Of a DNA stretch of 61,151 bases, positions 16,875 through 26,373 are shown piece after piece. Under the pieces are notes generated by a model. It ran no database searches and was not told the DNA's origin. It was given only the letters and a program-made list of their open reading frames with translations. This stretch comes from Klebsiella pneumoniae (lineage in GTDB: Bacteria; Myxococcota_A; UBA796; GCA-2862545). Each line of letters begins with the position of its first letter. The stretch's first letter is position 1. The DNA lies in the NCBI GenBank assembly GCA_945861065.1, contig CAMASI010000015.1:1-61151 (forward strand), written 5' to 3'. The position numbers and the translations under genes are program-made.

Positions 16875-18890
16875 TTGACGGCACAGGGCATTCTGGCACA
16901 GCTGAGCGACCTCGCCGGGAATTTGTGGTGGACGGGCGACGATGGTGCGACCGCGATCTGGAACCGGGTAGACGCGGCGTTGTTCGCCGAGGATCTCAAT
17001 CCCGTTTCGCTGCTCGCCGACGTGGATTCCAGTCAGCTGGCGACCCTGGAGGGCGACGAAACGTTCCGGGCGCAGGTCCGAGACGCGCTTGCCCGGAGGC
17101 ACGCCGAGCTGAGCGGGAACCAGCTTTGGAACGAAGGCGGGGATCCGCTCGCTGGGCGCACCGTTGCCTACCTGTCGATGGAATTTGGCTTGCACGTGTC
17201 TTTGCCGATCTATTCGGGGGGCCTCGGGGTGTTGGCCGGGGACCACGTCCGATCGGCGTCGGACCTCGGTGTGCCGTTGGTCGCCGTCGGAATCTTGTGG
17301 CGCGAGGGCTACTTTCGCCAAGTGCTCCATCACGGTCGGCAAACTGAGGCCTGGCCGGCGTTGGACCCGTCGCGCGCACCCTTGTCTCCGGTACGCGACT
17401 CAGAAGGCCGTCATTTGTGGGTAGAAGTCCCCGTCGGTGCGCGGCGCGTGCGGTTGCTGGCCTGGCGGGTGGACGTCGGTCGAGTGCCCCTATTCCTGCT
17501 CGACGCCGACTGCGACCCCAACACGCCGGAGGATCGTGCGATCACCGCGCGCTTGTACGGCGGGGAAGGCCGGAATCGCTTGATTCAGGAGGTCGTGCTC
17601 GGCCTTGGCGGAATCGTTTTGCTCAGCGCGATCGGGCGGCGTCCAGATGTGATTCACCTCAATGAGGGACACTGTGCGTTGGCAATTCTGGGCCGCACGA
17701 GCGAGTACGAGGCCTCGTCTTCGGGCTTTGAGGCTGCCCTGCAACGGGCGACTGCCGACATCGTATTCACGACGCATACGCCGGTGCCGGCGGGTCATGA
17801 CCGATTCACGCTCGACGACGTTCGCTCGGTACTCGGACCCTGGATCGGGCAACAGGGCTGGTCGGTCGATCGCATCATGGGGCTCGGTCGCCTGCGGCCG
17901 TCGGACCCGAACGAAACCCTGTGCATGACGGTGCTTGCGCTGCGTGGGAGCCGGGCTGCGAACGGCGTCGCGGCACTGCACGGCGTGACCAGCAGACACA
18001 TGTGGGCGGAGTTGTACCCGGGTGTGGACGTGGCCCAGGTGCCAATCGGGCACGTGACCAACGGCGTCCATCCCATCGCCTGGGTTGCGCCGGAGATGCG
18101 CGCGATGTTCGACACCTGTTGCCCAGGCTGGCGGCAGCGCCCGTGGGACGAACGGCTGTGGGCCGGGATTGAGCAGGTGGATGCCGAAAAGCTGTGGCAG
18201 GCGAGGGAGCCGTGCCGTACCCGGGTGCGCGAGGCGATTTCGAGGCGGACCGGTGTCGACGTGCCTCCGAACAAACTCGTGTTCGGATTTGCGCGGCGAT
18301 TTGCGCCCTACAAAAGGGCCGACCTGTTGTTGTCCGAACTCGACCGGTTGTTGCCCCTGCTCGACGACGCCGTGGTGGTTTTTGCAGGCAAAGCCCATCC
18401 GCGAGATGCGGCCGGTAAGGAGATGCTCGCCCGCGTTTCCGCCCACACGAGGTCGCGCGCTGTGCGCGGGCGAATCTTCCTGTTGGAGGAATATGACCTC
18501 AGCCTAGGAGCGCTGCTGACGTCGGGCTGTGACGCCTGGATCAACACACCCCGTCGTCCACAAGAGGCGTCGGGCACGAGCGGCCAGAAAGCGGCGCTCA
18601 ACGGCGTTCCCAATGTGTCGGTGCTCGATGGCTGGTGGCCGGAAGCCTTTGACGGCACGAACGGTTGGGCCATTGGCGGCCCGTCCCAGTCCCATGACAT
18701 CGCGACGCAGGACGCCGAAGACCGAGCGTCGCTGTACCAGACGTTGACTGAACGTGTGCTACCGTGCTGGCGCGACCGGGCGGCCTGGAGCGACGTAGCT
18801 CGACGAAGCATTCGCGTCGCAGGGCCACTGTTCAGCAGCCACCGCATGGTTCGCGACTATGCGCGAGAGTGGTACTATCGACCCAGTTGA
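16875..18890 (+). CDS. glgP: Alpha-glucan phosphorylase (short form)
   Basis: 671 residues; GH family GT35. It phosphorolyses alpha-1,4-glucans to glucose-1-phosphate in the cytoplasm. Signatures: YLSMEFGLHVSLPIYSGGLG near the N-terminus, HLNEGHCA, TTHTPVPAGHDRF, the GHVTNGVH segment, and the pyridoxal-phosphate lysine in EASGTSGQKAALNG (K retained; the usual Asn-Met before it is Gly-Gln). It belongs to the short, Thermotoga-type branch without the regulatory N-terminal part of the E. coli and animal enzymes. The start is TTG at 16875 with GGAG upstream. No other glycogen gene is nearby. Its end overlaps the start of the TonB-receptor gene by 32 bases. Confidence 0.93.
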   Translation: MTAQGILAQLSDLAGNLWWTGDDGATAIWNRVDAALFAEDLNPVSLLADVDSSQLATLEGDETFRAQVRDALARRHAELSGNQLWNEGGDPLAGRTVAYLSMEFGLHVSLPIYSGGLGVLAGDHVRSASDLGVPLVAVGILWREGYFRQVLHHGRQTEAWPALDPSRAPLSPVRDSEGRHLWVEVPVGARRVRLLAWRVDVGRVPLFLLDADCDPNTPEDRAITARLYGGEGRNRLIQEVVLGLGGIVLLSAIGRRPDVIHLNEGHCALAILGRTSEYEASSSGFEAALQRATADIVFTTHTPVPAGHDRFTLDDVRSVLGPWIGQQGWSVDRIMGLGRLRPSDPNETLCMTVLALRGSRAANGVAALHGVTSRHMWAELYPGVDVAQVPIGHVTNGVHPIAWVAPEMRAMFDTCCPGWRQRPWDERLWAGIEQVDAEKLWQAREPCRTRVREAISRRTGVDVPPNKLVFGFARRFAPYKRADLLLSELDRLLPLLDDAVVVFAGKAHPRDAAGKEMLARVSAHTRSRAVRGRIFLLEEYDLSLGALLTSGCDAWINTPRRPQEASGTSGQKAALNGVPNVSVLDGWWPEAFDGTNGWAIGGPSQSHDIATQDAEDRASLYQTLTERVLPCWRDRAAWSDVARRSIRVAGPLFSSHRMVRDYAREWYYRPS

Positions 18891-20907
18891 TGTCCCGAGT
18901 GCGTCGGAAATCGCCGTAGAGGTGGCTGTCGCTCGGGTGCAGGGGGTCGTGCGTGATTTGGTGACGGGCGAAACGCTGGGCGGCGTCAGTGTGTATGTGT
19001 GTGGGGTTTCCGTCTTCACGGACGCGGCGGGAAGATTTGGCGCTGACGTGCCTCCCGGCGAGTGTTTGGTGCGGGCAGCCTCCGCAGAACTCGTGGCCGC
19101 AGACGTAGTGCTGACGGTCGTGGCCGGTGGAATCGCGGATGTCACGGTGTGGTGTTCGCCCGCGGAGACCGTGGTGGCGACCTATGGCGATGTGCCTGGG
19201 CGTCTGGACGCCGAGGAGGTGAAAGACGTGCCAGGCATGCTCGGCGACCCGGTGCGCGCGCTCTCGGTGGCGCCAGGCCTCACGAGAACGCCGCTGGAAT
19301 TGGGCTGGTTGTTGGTGCGTGGGGGTGAGTTCGATCATGTGTCGACCTTTGTGGACGGCGTGCGGGTCCCTACGATTCGGCACCTCGGGGGGTACGCGAG
19401 CGTGTTGCATCCGGCACTTGTGCGCGACGTCCGGCTGGATCCCGCCCCCTCCCCGCCGCGGTACGGCGACGCGTTGGCAGGCATGGCCGAGGTCAGACTG
19501 CGCAAGGTAGGCGACGTGGCCTCGGCGAGTGTGGGCGCAAACGTCGTGTTCGCCAATGCGGCCGTCGAGGTGCCGATTGGCGACGACGCGGGTTTCTTCG
19601 TCGCCGGGCGGCGTTCTTACCTCGACGTTGTGCTCGGCGAGTTCGTGGGCGAGGATGCCGGCGCTGCGGCACCGCGGTTTTGGGACGGCCTGATGCGGGC
19701 TGACTACCGAGACACGTCGCTGACGGCTTTGGTGGTGGCCGACACGCTGGTCACGCCCACTGCGACCGGAGAAGCGCTGTTGGTGGTGCGCCAATCGGGT
19801 CAGTCGTTCCACGTGGCCACGGAGGTAGCTGCGATTCGGGTCGACCCGTGGTTCAGTCGCCAACTACGAGAGGTAGAATCCGACGTCGATCATGAGAAGC
19901 TGTATGACCTGAGTTCGGGCTTGCGTGTAGAGGGTGGAACGGAGACTGTGACCGCCGGGTTCGACGCGGTTGCGTCCGAGACGCAATTGGAGACGGTCGA
20001 CGCCGAACTGCAGGCTATTCGAGGGGGAATCGCGCCCTATATGAGTGCCGCTTGGGGGGCGCCGGCGTCCTTCAGTCTCGGGCTTCGTTTGGACGACCTT
20101 CTGACGGAGGACCAGCCGTTTCGATGGGGCTTGTCGCCGTCTGCCGGGCTGAGCGTGCCCGTCGCGGGGCCACTTTCGTTTCGGTCAGAACTGGGCCGTT
20201 CGCACCGCGCGCCGCGAATCACGGTGGTGATGCTTCCAGAGAGTGCCACCCTTCCGCTTGAGCAGTCGGATGCGGTTTCTTCGGGCTTCGTCGTCGAATC
20301 GAACCGGGTCACGGCCTCCGTGGACGGCGTGATTCGTACGTGGGATTTCACGGCAGGGGTTGAGCCGGACGGTTCTGCCGGTGCCTCCACCGGTTCTGCG
20401 GTTGCCGTGGAATCCGAGATGAGCGTGGTCCTAGGACCCTTGGACCTCCATTCGATCGTTTCCTTGACTTCGTCCGCGCGGTGGGAGGACCCCTCCGAGC
20501 CTTGGGTGAGGCAACCCTACGATCAGCCAGTGCGCGTCGATGTGCTCGCCGTATGGCATGCGCCCTGGCGGTTGATTCTGAGTGGCAGGTTTCGCTTCAG
20601 CACGGGAACGCCCTACCCCTCCGGTCTGGATCCCAAGGAACAGGTCTATACGGATGTATTCAACGGAGAAACGTTTCCCCTGCCCGCGGGGCAACGGTTG
20701 CCAAACTGGTACGGAATCGACGTTCAGGTGCGTCGCGGATTTGTTTTTCGGCACGGAACCTTCGACGCCTACGTGGCTTTGCAAAATCTGACGAACCACC
20801 GCGTCCCTGAGCCTGGGATTACCGGTTTTGGTGAACCCGAAGCGTCGTATGGGCTGGGTTTGCCTATTTTACCAATTGTGGGTTTTGACGTGCGCGTGGT
20901 GCCGTGA
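18859..20907 (+). CDS. TonB-dependent receptor-like outer-membrane protein
   Basis: 682 residues. Residues about 25-95 are a carboxypeptidase-regulatory-like Ig fold (VQGVVRDLVTGETLGGVSV), residues about 105-215 a plug domain (LLVRGGEFDHVSTFVDGVRV), and the remainder a 22-strand-type barrel with a C-terminal NLTNHRVPEPG segment and a final strand. TonB-dependent receptors import large ligands across the outer membrane. Two things are odd: no signal peptide is visible at this or any nearby in-frame start, and the gene begins 32 bases inside glgP. The barrel is shorter than in siderophore receptors. A mis-sequenced N-terminus, an internal start or a non-functional gene are alternatives. Its last base abuts the glpD stop on the other strand. 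Confidence 0.75.
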   Translation: MRESGTIDPVDVPSASEIAVEVAVARVQGVVRDLVTGETLGGVSVYVCGVSVFTDAAGRFGADVPPGECLVRAASAELVAADVVLTVVAGGIADVTVWCSPAETVVATYGDVPGRLDAEEVKDVPGMLGDPVRALSVAPGLTRTPLELGWLLVRGGEFDHVSTFVDGVRVPTIRHLGGYASVLHPALVRDVRLDPAPSPPRYGDALAGMAEVRLRKVGDVASASVGANVVFANAAVEVPIGDDAGFFVAGRRSYLDVVLGEFVGEDAGAAAPRFWDGLMRADYRDTSLTALVVADTLVTPTATGEALLVVRQSGQSFHVATEVAAIRVDPWFSRQLREVESDVDHEKLYDLSSGLRVEGGTETVTAGFDAVASETQLETVDAELQAIRGGIAPYMSAAWGAPASFSLGLRLDDLLTEDQPFRWGLSPSAGLSVPVAGPLSFRSELGRSHRAPRITVVMLPESATLPLEQSDAVSSGFVVESNRVTASVDGVIRTWDFTAGVEPDGSAGASTGSAVAVESEMSVVLGPLDLHSIVSLTSSARWEDPSEPWVRQPYDQPVRVDVLAVWHAPWRLILSGRFRFSTGTPYPSGLDPKEQVYTDVFNGETFPLPAGQRLPNWYGIDVQVRRGFVFRHGTFDAYVALQNLTNHRVPEPGITGFGEPEASYGLGLPILPIVGFDVRVVP

Positions 20908-22569
20908 TTATTGCCGCGACGGCGCTGTCGCCGATGAGCGAAATGCGCGACTCTTGGCGACGACGACTTGGTAGGCCTCGATCTCCTCGGCCACGCGCGC
21001 GGCGTCCCAGCCCAACCGTTCGCCCATTCTTGCGGCGACGAACGAGGCGACCCCCAGTCCCTGCTGTGCGTCATGGTAGAAAACCGAGGTCCTTCGGACC
21101 AGAATGTCCTCTACGGTGACTGCGAGTTCTTCGTCGATAGACCAATCCACCATGGCCGCAATCTCGGGCCTGTCTGGGCCCCATGGTGCAGCCGCAGAAG
21201 CATCGGCGGCCGCGCGCCGAGCGACGTCGATGGCGCGAGATCCATAGATCTCCACCAACAGTTTCGCCGTGGCCGGACTGAGGCCGCCTGCTGACGTCAC
21301 CAAAGCTATGAGCGCTGACCCGTCGTCGTCGATCGGCCATCCCACCGCACCGGGAAGGGGCTCCTCGTCCGTCCGGGCTGCCCGCAGGCTGGAGGTGTTC
21401 ATTCCGCCCAAACGAAGGAGCCGCACGACGGTATCCACGGCCTCGGCGGCCATCCTTCGGTAGGTGGTGAGCTTGCCGCCCGCGACCACAACGAGGCCGT
21501 CCAACTCCACATGTACGATATGCTCGCGACTGGTTGCGGAGGCGGAAACGCCTTCTTCTGGGGGTGCGACGAGGGGGCGAAGTCCTGCCCAGGTGGCAAT
21601 CACATCCGATTCGGTCAGGGGATTGCGTGGGAAATGGTCCGCGGCGGCAGCGAGTAAGTATGCGACGTCAGCGGCGTCGGCATGAACTTCCGCCGGGTCC
21701 CCGGACCAATCCGTGTCGGTGGTACCGATATACGTGGTTTCGCGCCATGGAATCGCGAAGAGCACCCGGCCGTCAGTTGGGTGGAAACACACGACCGCGT
21801 GTTGCACACGAAGTTTGCTCGCCGACACCACGATGTGCACGCCTTTGGTGGGCCGGAGCAGCGGCCGAGGCGAGGGGCGAGTCAGGGCCAGCGTCTGGTC
21901 GGTCCAGGGCCCGGTCGCGCTGAGCACCGCACGCGCTCGGACCTCACGGAGGCTGCCCGACAGGGTGTCGGCAACGATGGCACCACAGACATGACCGTTA
22001 CTCTCTCGCAGCAACGACAGCGCGCGCATCCGGGTCGCAAGGACGGCACCTTGCTGTGCGGCGTCGATCGCCGTTTCGAGGGTCAGGCGGGCATCGTTGG
22101 TGTGGCAGTCCCAATACAACGACGCACCCGACAGGCCCTCCCGGTCCAGTGCCGGTTCCTCGGCCTCCACGTCGCTCGGCTGAAGCGCCCGCGGGCGGTG
22201 GGGCGAACGAAAGAGGGCCAGACCCTCGTACAGCCACATTCCAGCTTGAATGACCCACTTGCTTCGTCGGCTGCCTTGGTACACCGGAAAGAGAAACCCC
22301 AGGGGGCGGACGAGGTGCGGAGCAATGTCGAGCAGCACGCGGCGCTCGCTGACGGATTCGAAGACGAGGCCTAGTTCGTACTGTTCAAGGTACCGCAGTC
22401 CCCCATGCACGAGCTTGCTGGATCGGCTCGAGGTGCCCGAGGCGACGTCGTTCGCTTCGACCACTGCAACCTTCAACCCTCGGCGGGCCGCGTCTCTCGC
22501 AACGCCGACCCCGACGATACCGCCGCCGATGACGAGCAAATCCAAGGGGCCGTCGAGGCGCGTGATCAT
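20908..22569 (-). CDS. glpD: Glycerol-3-phosphate dehydrogenase (FAD)
   Basis: 553 residues. GlpD oxidises sn-glycerol 3-phosphate to dihydroxyacetone phosphate and passes electrons to quinone at the inner membrane. The FAD-binding site is VIGGGIVGVGVARDAARRG near the N-terminus, with ANDVASGTSSRSSKLVHGG following, the GLRYLEQ segment, WAGLRPL and GGKLTTYRRMA, all typical. The ATG at 22569 gives a compact N-terminus (MITRLDGPLDLLVIGGG); a longer start at 22590 would reach into the upstream gene. It lies 17 bases behind the hydratase gene in the same direction, so a kinase-hydratase-glpD transcript is likely. The gene abuts the receptor gene tail-to-tail with no spacer. Confidence 0.93.
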   Translation of the reverse strand: MITRLDGPLDLLVIGGGIVGVGVARDAARRGLKVAVVEANDVASGTSSRSSKLVHGGLRYLEQYELGLVFESVSERRVLLDIAPHLVRPLGFLFPVYQGSRRSKWVIQAGMWLYEGLALFRSPHRPRALQPSDVEAEEPALDREGLSGASLYWDCHTNDARLTLETAIDAAQQGAVLATRMRALSLLRESNGHVCGAIVADTLSGSLREVRARAVLSATGPWTDQTLALTRPSPRPLLRPTKGVHIVVSASKLRVQHAVVCFHPTDGRVLFAIPWRETTYIGTTDTDWSGDPAEVHADAADVAYLLAAAADHFPRNPLTESDVIATWAGLRPLVAPPEEGVSASATSREHIVHVELDGLVVVAGGKLTTYRRMAAEAVDTVVRLLRLGGMNTSSLRAARTDEEPLPGAVGWPIDDDGSALIALVTSAGGLSPATAKLLVEIYGSRAIDVARRAAADASAAAPWGPDRPEIAAMVDWSIDEELAVTVEDILVRRTSVFYHDAQQGLGVASFVAARMGERLGWDAARVAEEIEAYQVVVAKSRAFRSSATAPSRQ

Positions 22570-22586
22570 CGTGGCCCGACTACAGG

Positions 22587-23408
22587 TCACCGTGCCCGCC
22601 TAGGTCCCCACTGGACGTTGCCGCCTTGGGAAATCACTGAGAAGCCGGCGCGCCCGATGTCGGCGTCGCCGCTGTCCACACAGGACGCGTAGGCTTTGGC
22701 CTCGAGATTCGTTCGTTCCGCGTAGGGCGAACCCACGGCGGCCAGTACGACGCCTTTGAACGCAGCGACCGCCGTCGGAGAATTGCGCGAGACCCGTTCC
22801 GCGAGTTCGTGCGCCCGTTTGAGTCCGGCGTCGACGTCGGGCAACACCTCTTGGACGAGCCCAATTCGGTGCGCTTCGTCGGCGCCGATGCGTTCGCCGG
22901 TCATTCCCAACCGAAGGGCCTGGGGCACGCCGACATGGTGCCACAACTCCGCGCTACCCCCGGCTCCCGGTAGGATGCCCAAGCCCGTCTCCGGCAGGCC
23001 GAAAACCGCACCCGGGGTTGCGATGCGCCAGTCCGCCGTCAACAACCATTCGGTGCCCCACCCGAGTGCCACACCGTTGACGATGGCGATGTGGAACAGT
23101 GGCAAGCGGCGAACTTGCTGGAGCACGGCGCGCTGCCAGGTCACATGCGCCTTGGTGCGTTCGTGGTCCCATGCGGCACGCTCGGTGACGTTCGCGCCCG
23201 CGACGAAAATGGGGTTGCCCTTCGAACTGACCCGGCGGGAAAAACTGACCAGTGCCACGGCGACGGGGTCCGCGTAGAGCGCCGCAGCGAGGGCCTCCAA
23301 CTCTGTGATCTGGGCCGAACCCATTTCGTTGGCCCGACCGTGGTCAAACTGAAGCGTGACCAACTTGCCGTCAAGTGCGCGACCGATTCGAAGGGTCGGC
23401 TCGTTCAT
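22587..23408 (-). CDS. Enoyl-CoA hydratase/isomerase family protein
   Basis: 273 residues of the crotonase superfamily. The oxyanion hole segment is FVAGANVTE, and both acid-base glutamates of crotonase have counterparts, in WGTEWLLTADWRIA and GLPETGLGILPGAGGS, so it can be active as a hydratase. The rest of the length (MTGERIGADEAHRIGLVQEV) matches the beta-oxidation branch. Substrate is not predictable. The start ATG at 23408 overlaps the kinase stop as ATGA, coupling the hydratase to a membrane Ser/Thr kinase, which is an unusual pairing. Apart from an acyl-CoA dehydrogenase 33 kb away, no beta-oxidation partner is in the window. Confidence 0.88.
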   Translation of the reverse strand: MNEPTLRIGRALDGKLVTLQFDHGRANEMGSAQITELEALAAALYADPVAVALVSFSRRVSSKGNPIFVAGANVTERAAWDHERTKAHVTWQRAVLQQVRRLPLFHIAIVNGVALGWGTEWLLTADWRIATPGAVFGLPETGLGILPGAGGSAELWHHVGVPQALRLGMTGERIGADEAHRIGLVQEVLPDVDAGLKRAHELAERVSRNSPTAVAAFKGVVLAAVGSPYAERTNLEAKAYASCVDSGDADIGRAGFSVISQGGNVQWGPRRAR

Positions 23409-25159
23409 GGGCAGCCGCCGGTCCACTCCTTTGTCGTGACGTCAAACGCGAATGCGCAGCTGCCTCGGCCACCGTCCACGTGGAAGGTACGGCCTCGCAC
23501 CTTTTCACCGCTGGAGAGCGCCACGACGGTGCTGTACCGACCGCCGACGAGCGGGCCGACCTCGAAGGGGGTGGGGCCGTCCCACTCTGCGAGAAAGCCG
23601 TTGGCGTTGCTGATCTTCACCGTGCCGCCCTGGGGGTCGCTAAACGTCAACGACGTGGGCGAAGTGGGTACACCTGTCCGGTTGTCCGGTGACACGACAT
23701 GCCCGCCAGGGGCCTTTGGCGCTGGTCTGGGGTTTGGCGAAGGGTCTTGGGCAGATCCGAGTTCGGACCCAATCCCGCCGACCACGTCGGTATCGGCGCT
23801 GCCGGCCGCGGCGCCGAGGAGGAGTGCCACACCCGTGATCGCTCCGATTCCACCCAGCAACACGACGGCGACGAGGGCGGCCGCCACGAGGCCCACGGGA
23901 AAGGCCGATTTCGGCCGTTCGAATTCCTTCCCGATCTCGTCGATCGATAGGTTGGTCAGCGGCGCGGACGTAGGAATGGGCGTTGCGGGTGGAGGGGTCA
24001 GGCCCACGCCCCCGTTGACGCCTGTCGGAGCTTCGTCCCATGTCGTGTCGGGTTTGTCTTCCATGGGCCCGGTGGAATCGCCCACGGGCGGTGGCGTCAT
24101 AGTGAGTGGTCCTGTGGCCGACGGCGGAGCCACCGCCAAGGGTCGGGCAATCGGTCCGGACTCTCCGGTAAATCCGCTCGCTTCTTCTTCCACGGTGCGG
24201 CTGATGAGCGGGTCTTCCCCTTCTGGTTTGGGCAGCGCCTCTTTTGCGGCGGCCACGGATGTGCGGGCGATGCGCCTGAGGTTGTCGTCGAGCGCTTGCC
24301 CAGCCAGGCCCTCAAAGGCGTCTACGAGCGAAGCCGGCGTGGGGCGCTGGGTTGGGTCGTAGCTGAGCATACTGCGGACAAGTTGCCGTACGCGGTCGGC
24401 CCAGCCGGCGGGTTCTGAAGCCAGCGACAACGACCCGATGACCTCCTCGATCCGGGCGTTGAACTTCGCCGGTCGGGGTGGAATCCGACCAAAGGACTCC
24501 TGCGTAAGGAGTTCGACGACCGTGACGCCGAGGCTGAACACGTCTGCCGCTGGCGTGTCTTCTTCGCCAAGCATGCGTTCAGGTGCCATGTAGCCCTGAC
24601 TGCCGAAAGCGAGCGCCTGGGTACGGGCTTCGCGTTCGGCGAAGTTGGCGCGTGCGGTACCGAAATCCAGCACCTTCACGCCAGCGCCCGTGGTGACGAA
24701 GACGTTGGACGGCTTGATGTCGCGGTGAATGACGTGCAGGGGCTCAGCGCCCTGGAGGGGAATGCCGTTGTACGCGGCGTCCAAGGCGCTCGCCACGGCG
24801 GAGGTGATTTCGAACAGCGCGGCGCGCGGGAAGGCGGTTCCCTGGTTCTTCAACCACTGCGACAACCACTTGAGGTCTACGCCTTCGAGGTACTCCATGA
24901 CGATGGCACATTTGCCGTCGATGGTGGTCAGGTCTTCGACGCGAACGATATGCTGGTGCCGGATTCGCCCGAGCAAGCGCGCTTCGTCACGGGTACGTTT
25001 GACGACTTCGTCATGGCTGGACCATTTCGAGTGCAGCAGTTTGACGGCCACAACACGGCTGAATCCATCCGAGGACAGTTGCTCGGCTAGGTAGACCTTT
25101 CCGAAGCCGCCCTCAGCGATTTCGTCCAGGATCTTGAACCGGCGACGGGGAGCACTCAT
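23405..25159 (-). CDS. Receptor-type Ser/Thr protein kinase (PknB-like)
   Basis: 584 residues. Kinase domain at residues about 8-275: AEGGFGKVYLAEQ, VAVKLL, HRDIKPSNV, KVLDFGTARA and MAPERM, all intact. A low-complexity Pro/Thr linker leads to a transmembrane helix near residue 445 (VGLVAAALVAVVLLGGIGAI), and then a roughly 115-residue extracytoplasmic domain with SLTFSDPQGGTVKISNA and a C-terminal Cys pair in GRGSCAFAF and WTGGCP. The design parallels the kinase at 7401-9023 closely (TM helix, Pro-rich segment, small Cys-containing outer domain), suggesting paralogy. It is followed without gap by the hydratase gene and glpD. A link between envelope sensing and central metabolism is speculation. 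Confidence 0.92.
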   Translation of the reverse strand: MSAPRRRFKILDEIAEGGFGKVYLAEQLSSDGFSRVVAVKLLHSKWSSHDEVVKRTRDEARLLGRIRHQHIVRVEDLTTIDGKCAIVMEYLEGVDLKWLSQWLKNQGTAFPRAALFEITSAVASALDAAYNGIPLQGAEPLHVIHRDIKPSNVFVTTGAGVKVLDFGTARANFAEREARTQALAFGSQGYMAPERMLGEEDTPAADVFSLGVTVVELLTQESFGRIPPRPAKFNARIEEVIGSLSLASEPAGWADRVRQLVRSMLSYDPTQRPTPASLVDAFEGLAGQALDDNLRRIARTSVAAAKEALPKPEGEDPLISRTVEEEASGFTGESGPIARPLAVAPPSATGPLTMTPPPVGDSTGPMEDKPDTTWDEAPTGVNGGVGLTPPPATPIPTSAPLTNLSIDEIGKEFERPKSAFPVGLVAAALVAVVLLGGIGAITGVALLLGAAAGSADTDVVGGIGSELGSAQDPSPNPRPAPKAPGGHVVSPDNRTGVPTSPTSLTFSDPQGGTVKISNANGFLAEWDGPTPFEVGPLVGGRYSTVVALSSGEKVRGRTFHVDGGRGSCAFAFDVTTKEWTGGCP

Positions 25160-25221
25160 CGGGCCTCGTCCTAAAGGCCGGTCCGCCTATCCTGGCGCGA
25201 CGCCCAGGCCATCGGTGCCGC

Positions 25222-26373
25222 TCAATCGTAGGTCATCCACAAATGGCCGGGGAACAACGCGCTGAGACCGGCTCGCAGCTGGTCGCGCCAAGCAATCCAG
25301 TTGTGGCCGTCCTGCGCTTCACGCCATGTCAGGTCGACGTCGGCGTCGCGGAGCAGCGGAAGAAGCGATCGGTTGTAGGTGATGAGGCTCTCGAAGGTGC
25401 CGCACGACATGAACACGCGGGCGTCGATCCGAGTTGGTTCGTTGCGAACAGCGTTGACGAAGGGCACGATTGCGTCGAAGAGCGGGCCGCGGTCGTGCTG
25501 GCCCACGTCAGTGAAGACGAAGGAGCCGGATTGCAGCAACAACTGGCCGAAGGTGCCTGGGTACGTCCACGCGGTGAACAGGCTGGTAACGGCGCCGAAG
25601 CTGGCCCCCATGATTCCGCGTTCGCGGGGGTTTTGGGAAAGCCCGAACCTGGCCTCCAACGCGGGAAGGAGATCCTGGACGATGAACGCCGCTTGTTTGG
25701 GGTTGGCAGCGTATTCTTCGTTTCGGCGATTGCCTGAGGTGAAGGCGACGATGAGCGGGGCGACCTCATGCCGCTGGATCAGGTTGTCGAGGACAGTGAC
25801 GATTCCCGCATAGTTCTGGTAGTCGCGGCCGTCGTGGCAGATGAGCAGCGGGTATTGTTTGTGACGTTTGTACTCGTTGGGGAGGTAAACTTCGATGTCC
25901 CGCGATTCGCCCCACTGGTTGGAAACGAACTCGAAGCGTTCGATCGTTCCCGGGCGCACGCCGGATTCCGGAAAGGCCCAACGGGGTTCGCTGTAGCCAG
26001 GCATCGGGCACACGCTGTTGCTGCCGAATGGATCGAAAGCCCGCCGGTCGTTGAGCGGGTCCCGAACCCATTGCCTGCGTCCTTCCCGCACCACCTCAAG
26101 TTTGTACTCGACGCGCGCCGAATGGGGCAGCTCTAGTGGCAGATACCAGGCTTGGGTCTGGCCCAAACGCATGAATGCCTGTCGGGACTCCAGGCCGAAA
26201 ACCCAGTGAAGCAGGTAGATGGCTTCAATGCCGATCGGTTCCCAGAAGAAAAATACGGCCGTGTCTCCGTCCATCAGCGGAAAGGTTTCTTTGGCGACGA
26301 AGGCTTTGAGCAAGCGGTCTGTGCGACCTGGTGCTGCCGTGATGGCTCGATCTAGGTCGTAGATCCGTTTCAC
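25222..26373 (-). CDS. Alpha/beta-hydrolase esterase (Fes/esterase D-like)
   Basis: 383 residues. An N-terminal Ig/CBM48-like beta domain (residues about 30-170, containing WEPIGIEAIYLLHW and VEYKLEVVREGRRQWVRDP) precedes a putative-esterase domain of the enterochelin esterase type: IEVYLPNEYKRHKQYPLLICHDG, the nucleophile elbow GASFGAVTS and the catalytic His region AQDGHNWIAWRDQL. These resemble Fes/IroE and antigen 85-type esterases. It starts with GTG, overlapping the stop of the S51-like gene as GTGA, so the two are coupled. No signal peptide: cytoplasmic. The gene set with ATP-grasp suggests it processes a ligated product, but the substrate is unknown. Confidence 0.85.
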   Translation of the reverse strand: MKRIYDLDRAITAAPGRTDRLLKAFVAKETFPLMDGDTAVFFFWEPIGIEAIYLLHWVFGLESRQAFMRLGQTQAWYLPLELPHSARVEYKLEVVREGRRQWVRDPLNDRRAFDPFGSNSVCPMPGYSEPRWAFPESGVRPGTIERFEFVSNQWGESRDIEVYLPNEYKRHKQYPLLICHDGRDYQNYAGIVTVLDNLIQRHEVAPLIVAFTSGNRRNEEYAANPKQAAFIVQDLLPALEARFGLSQNPRERGIMGASFGAVTSLFTAWTYPGTFGQLLLQSGSFVFTDVGQHDRGPLFDAIVPFVNAVRNEPTRIDARVFMSCGTFESLITYNRSLLPLLRDADVDLTWREAQDGHNWIAWRDQLRAGLSALFPGHLWMTYD

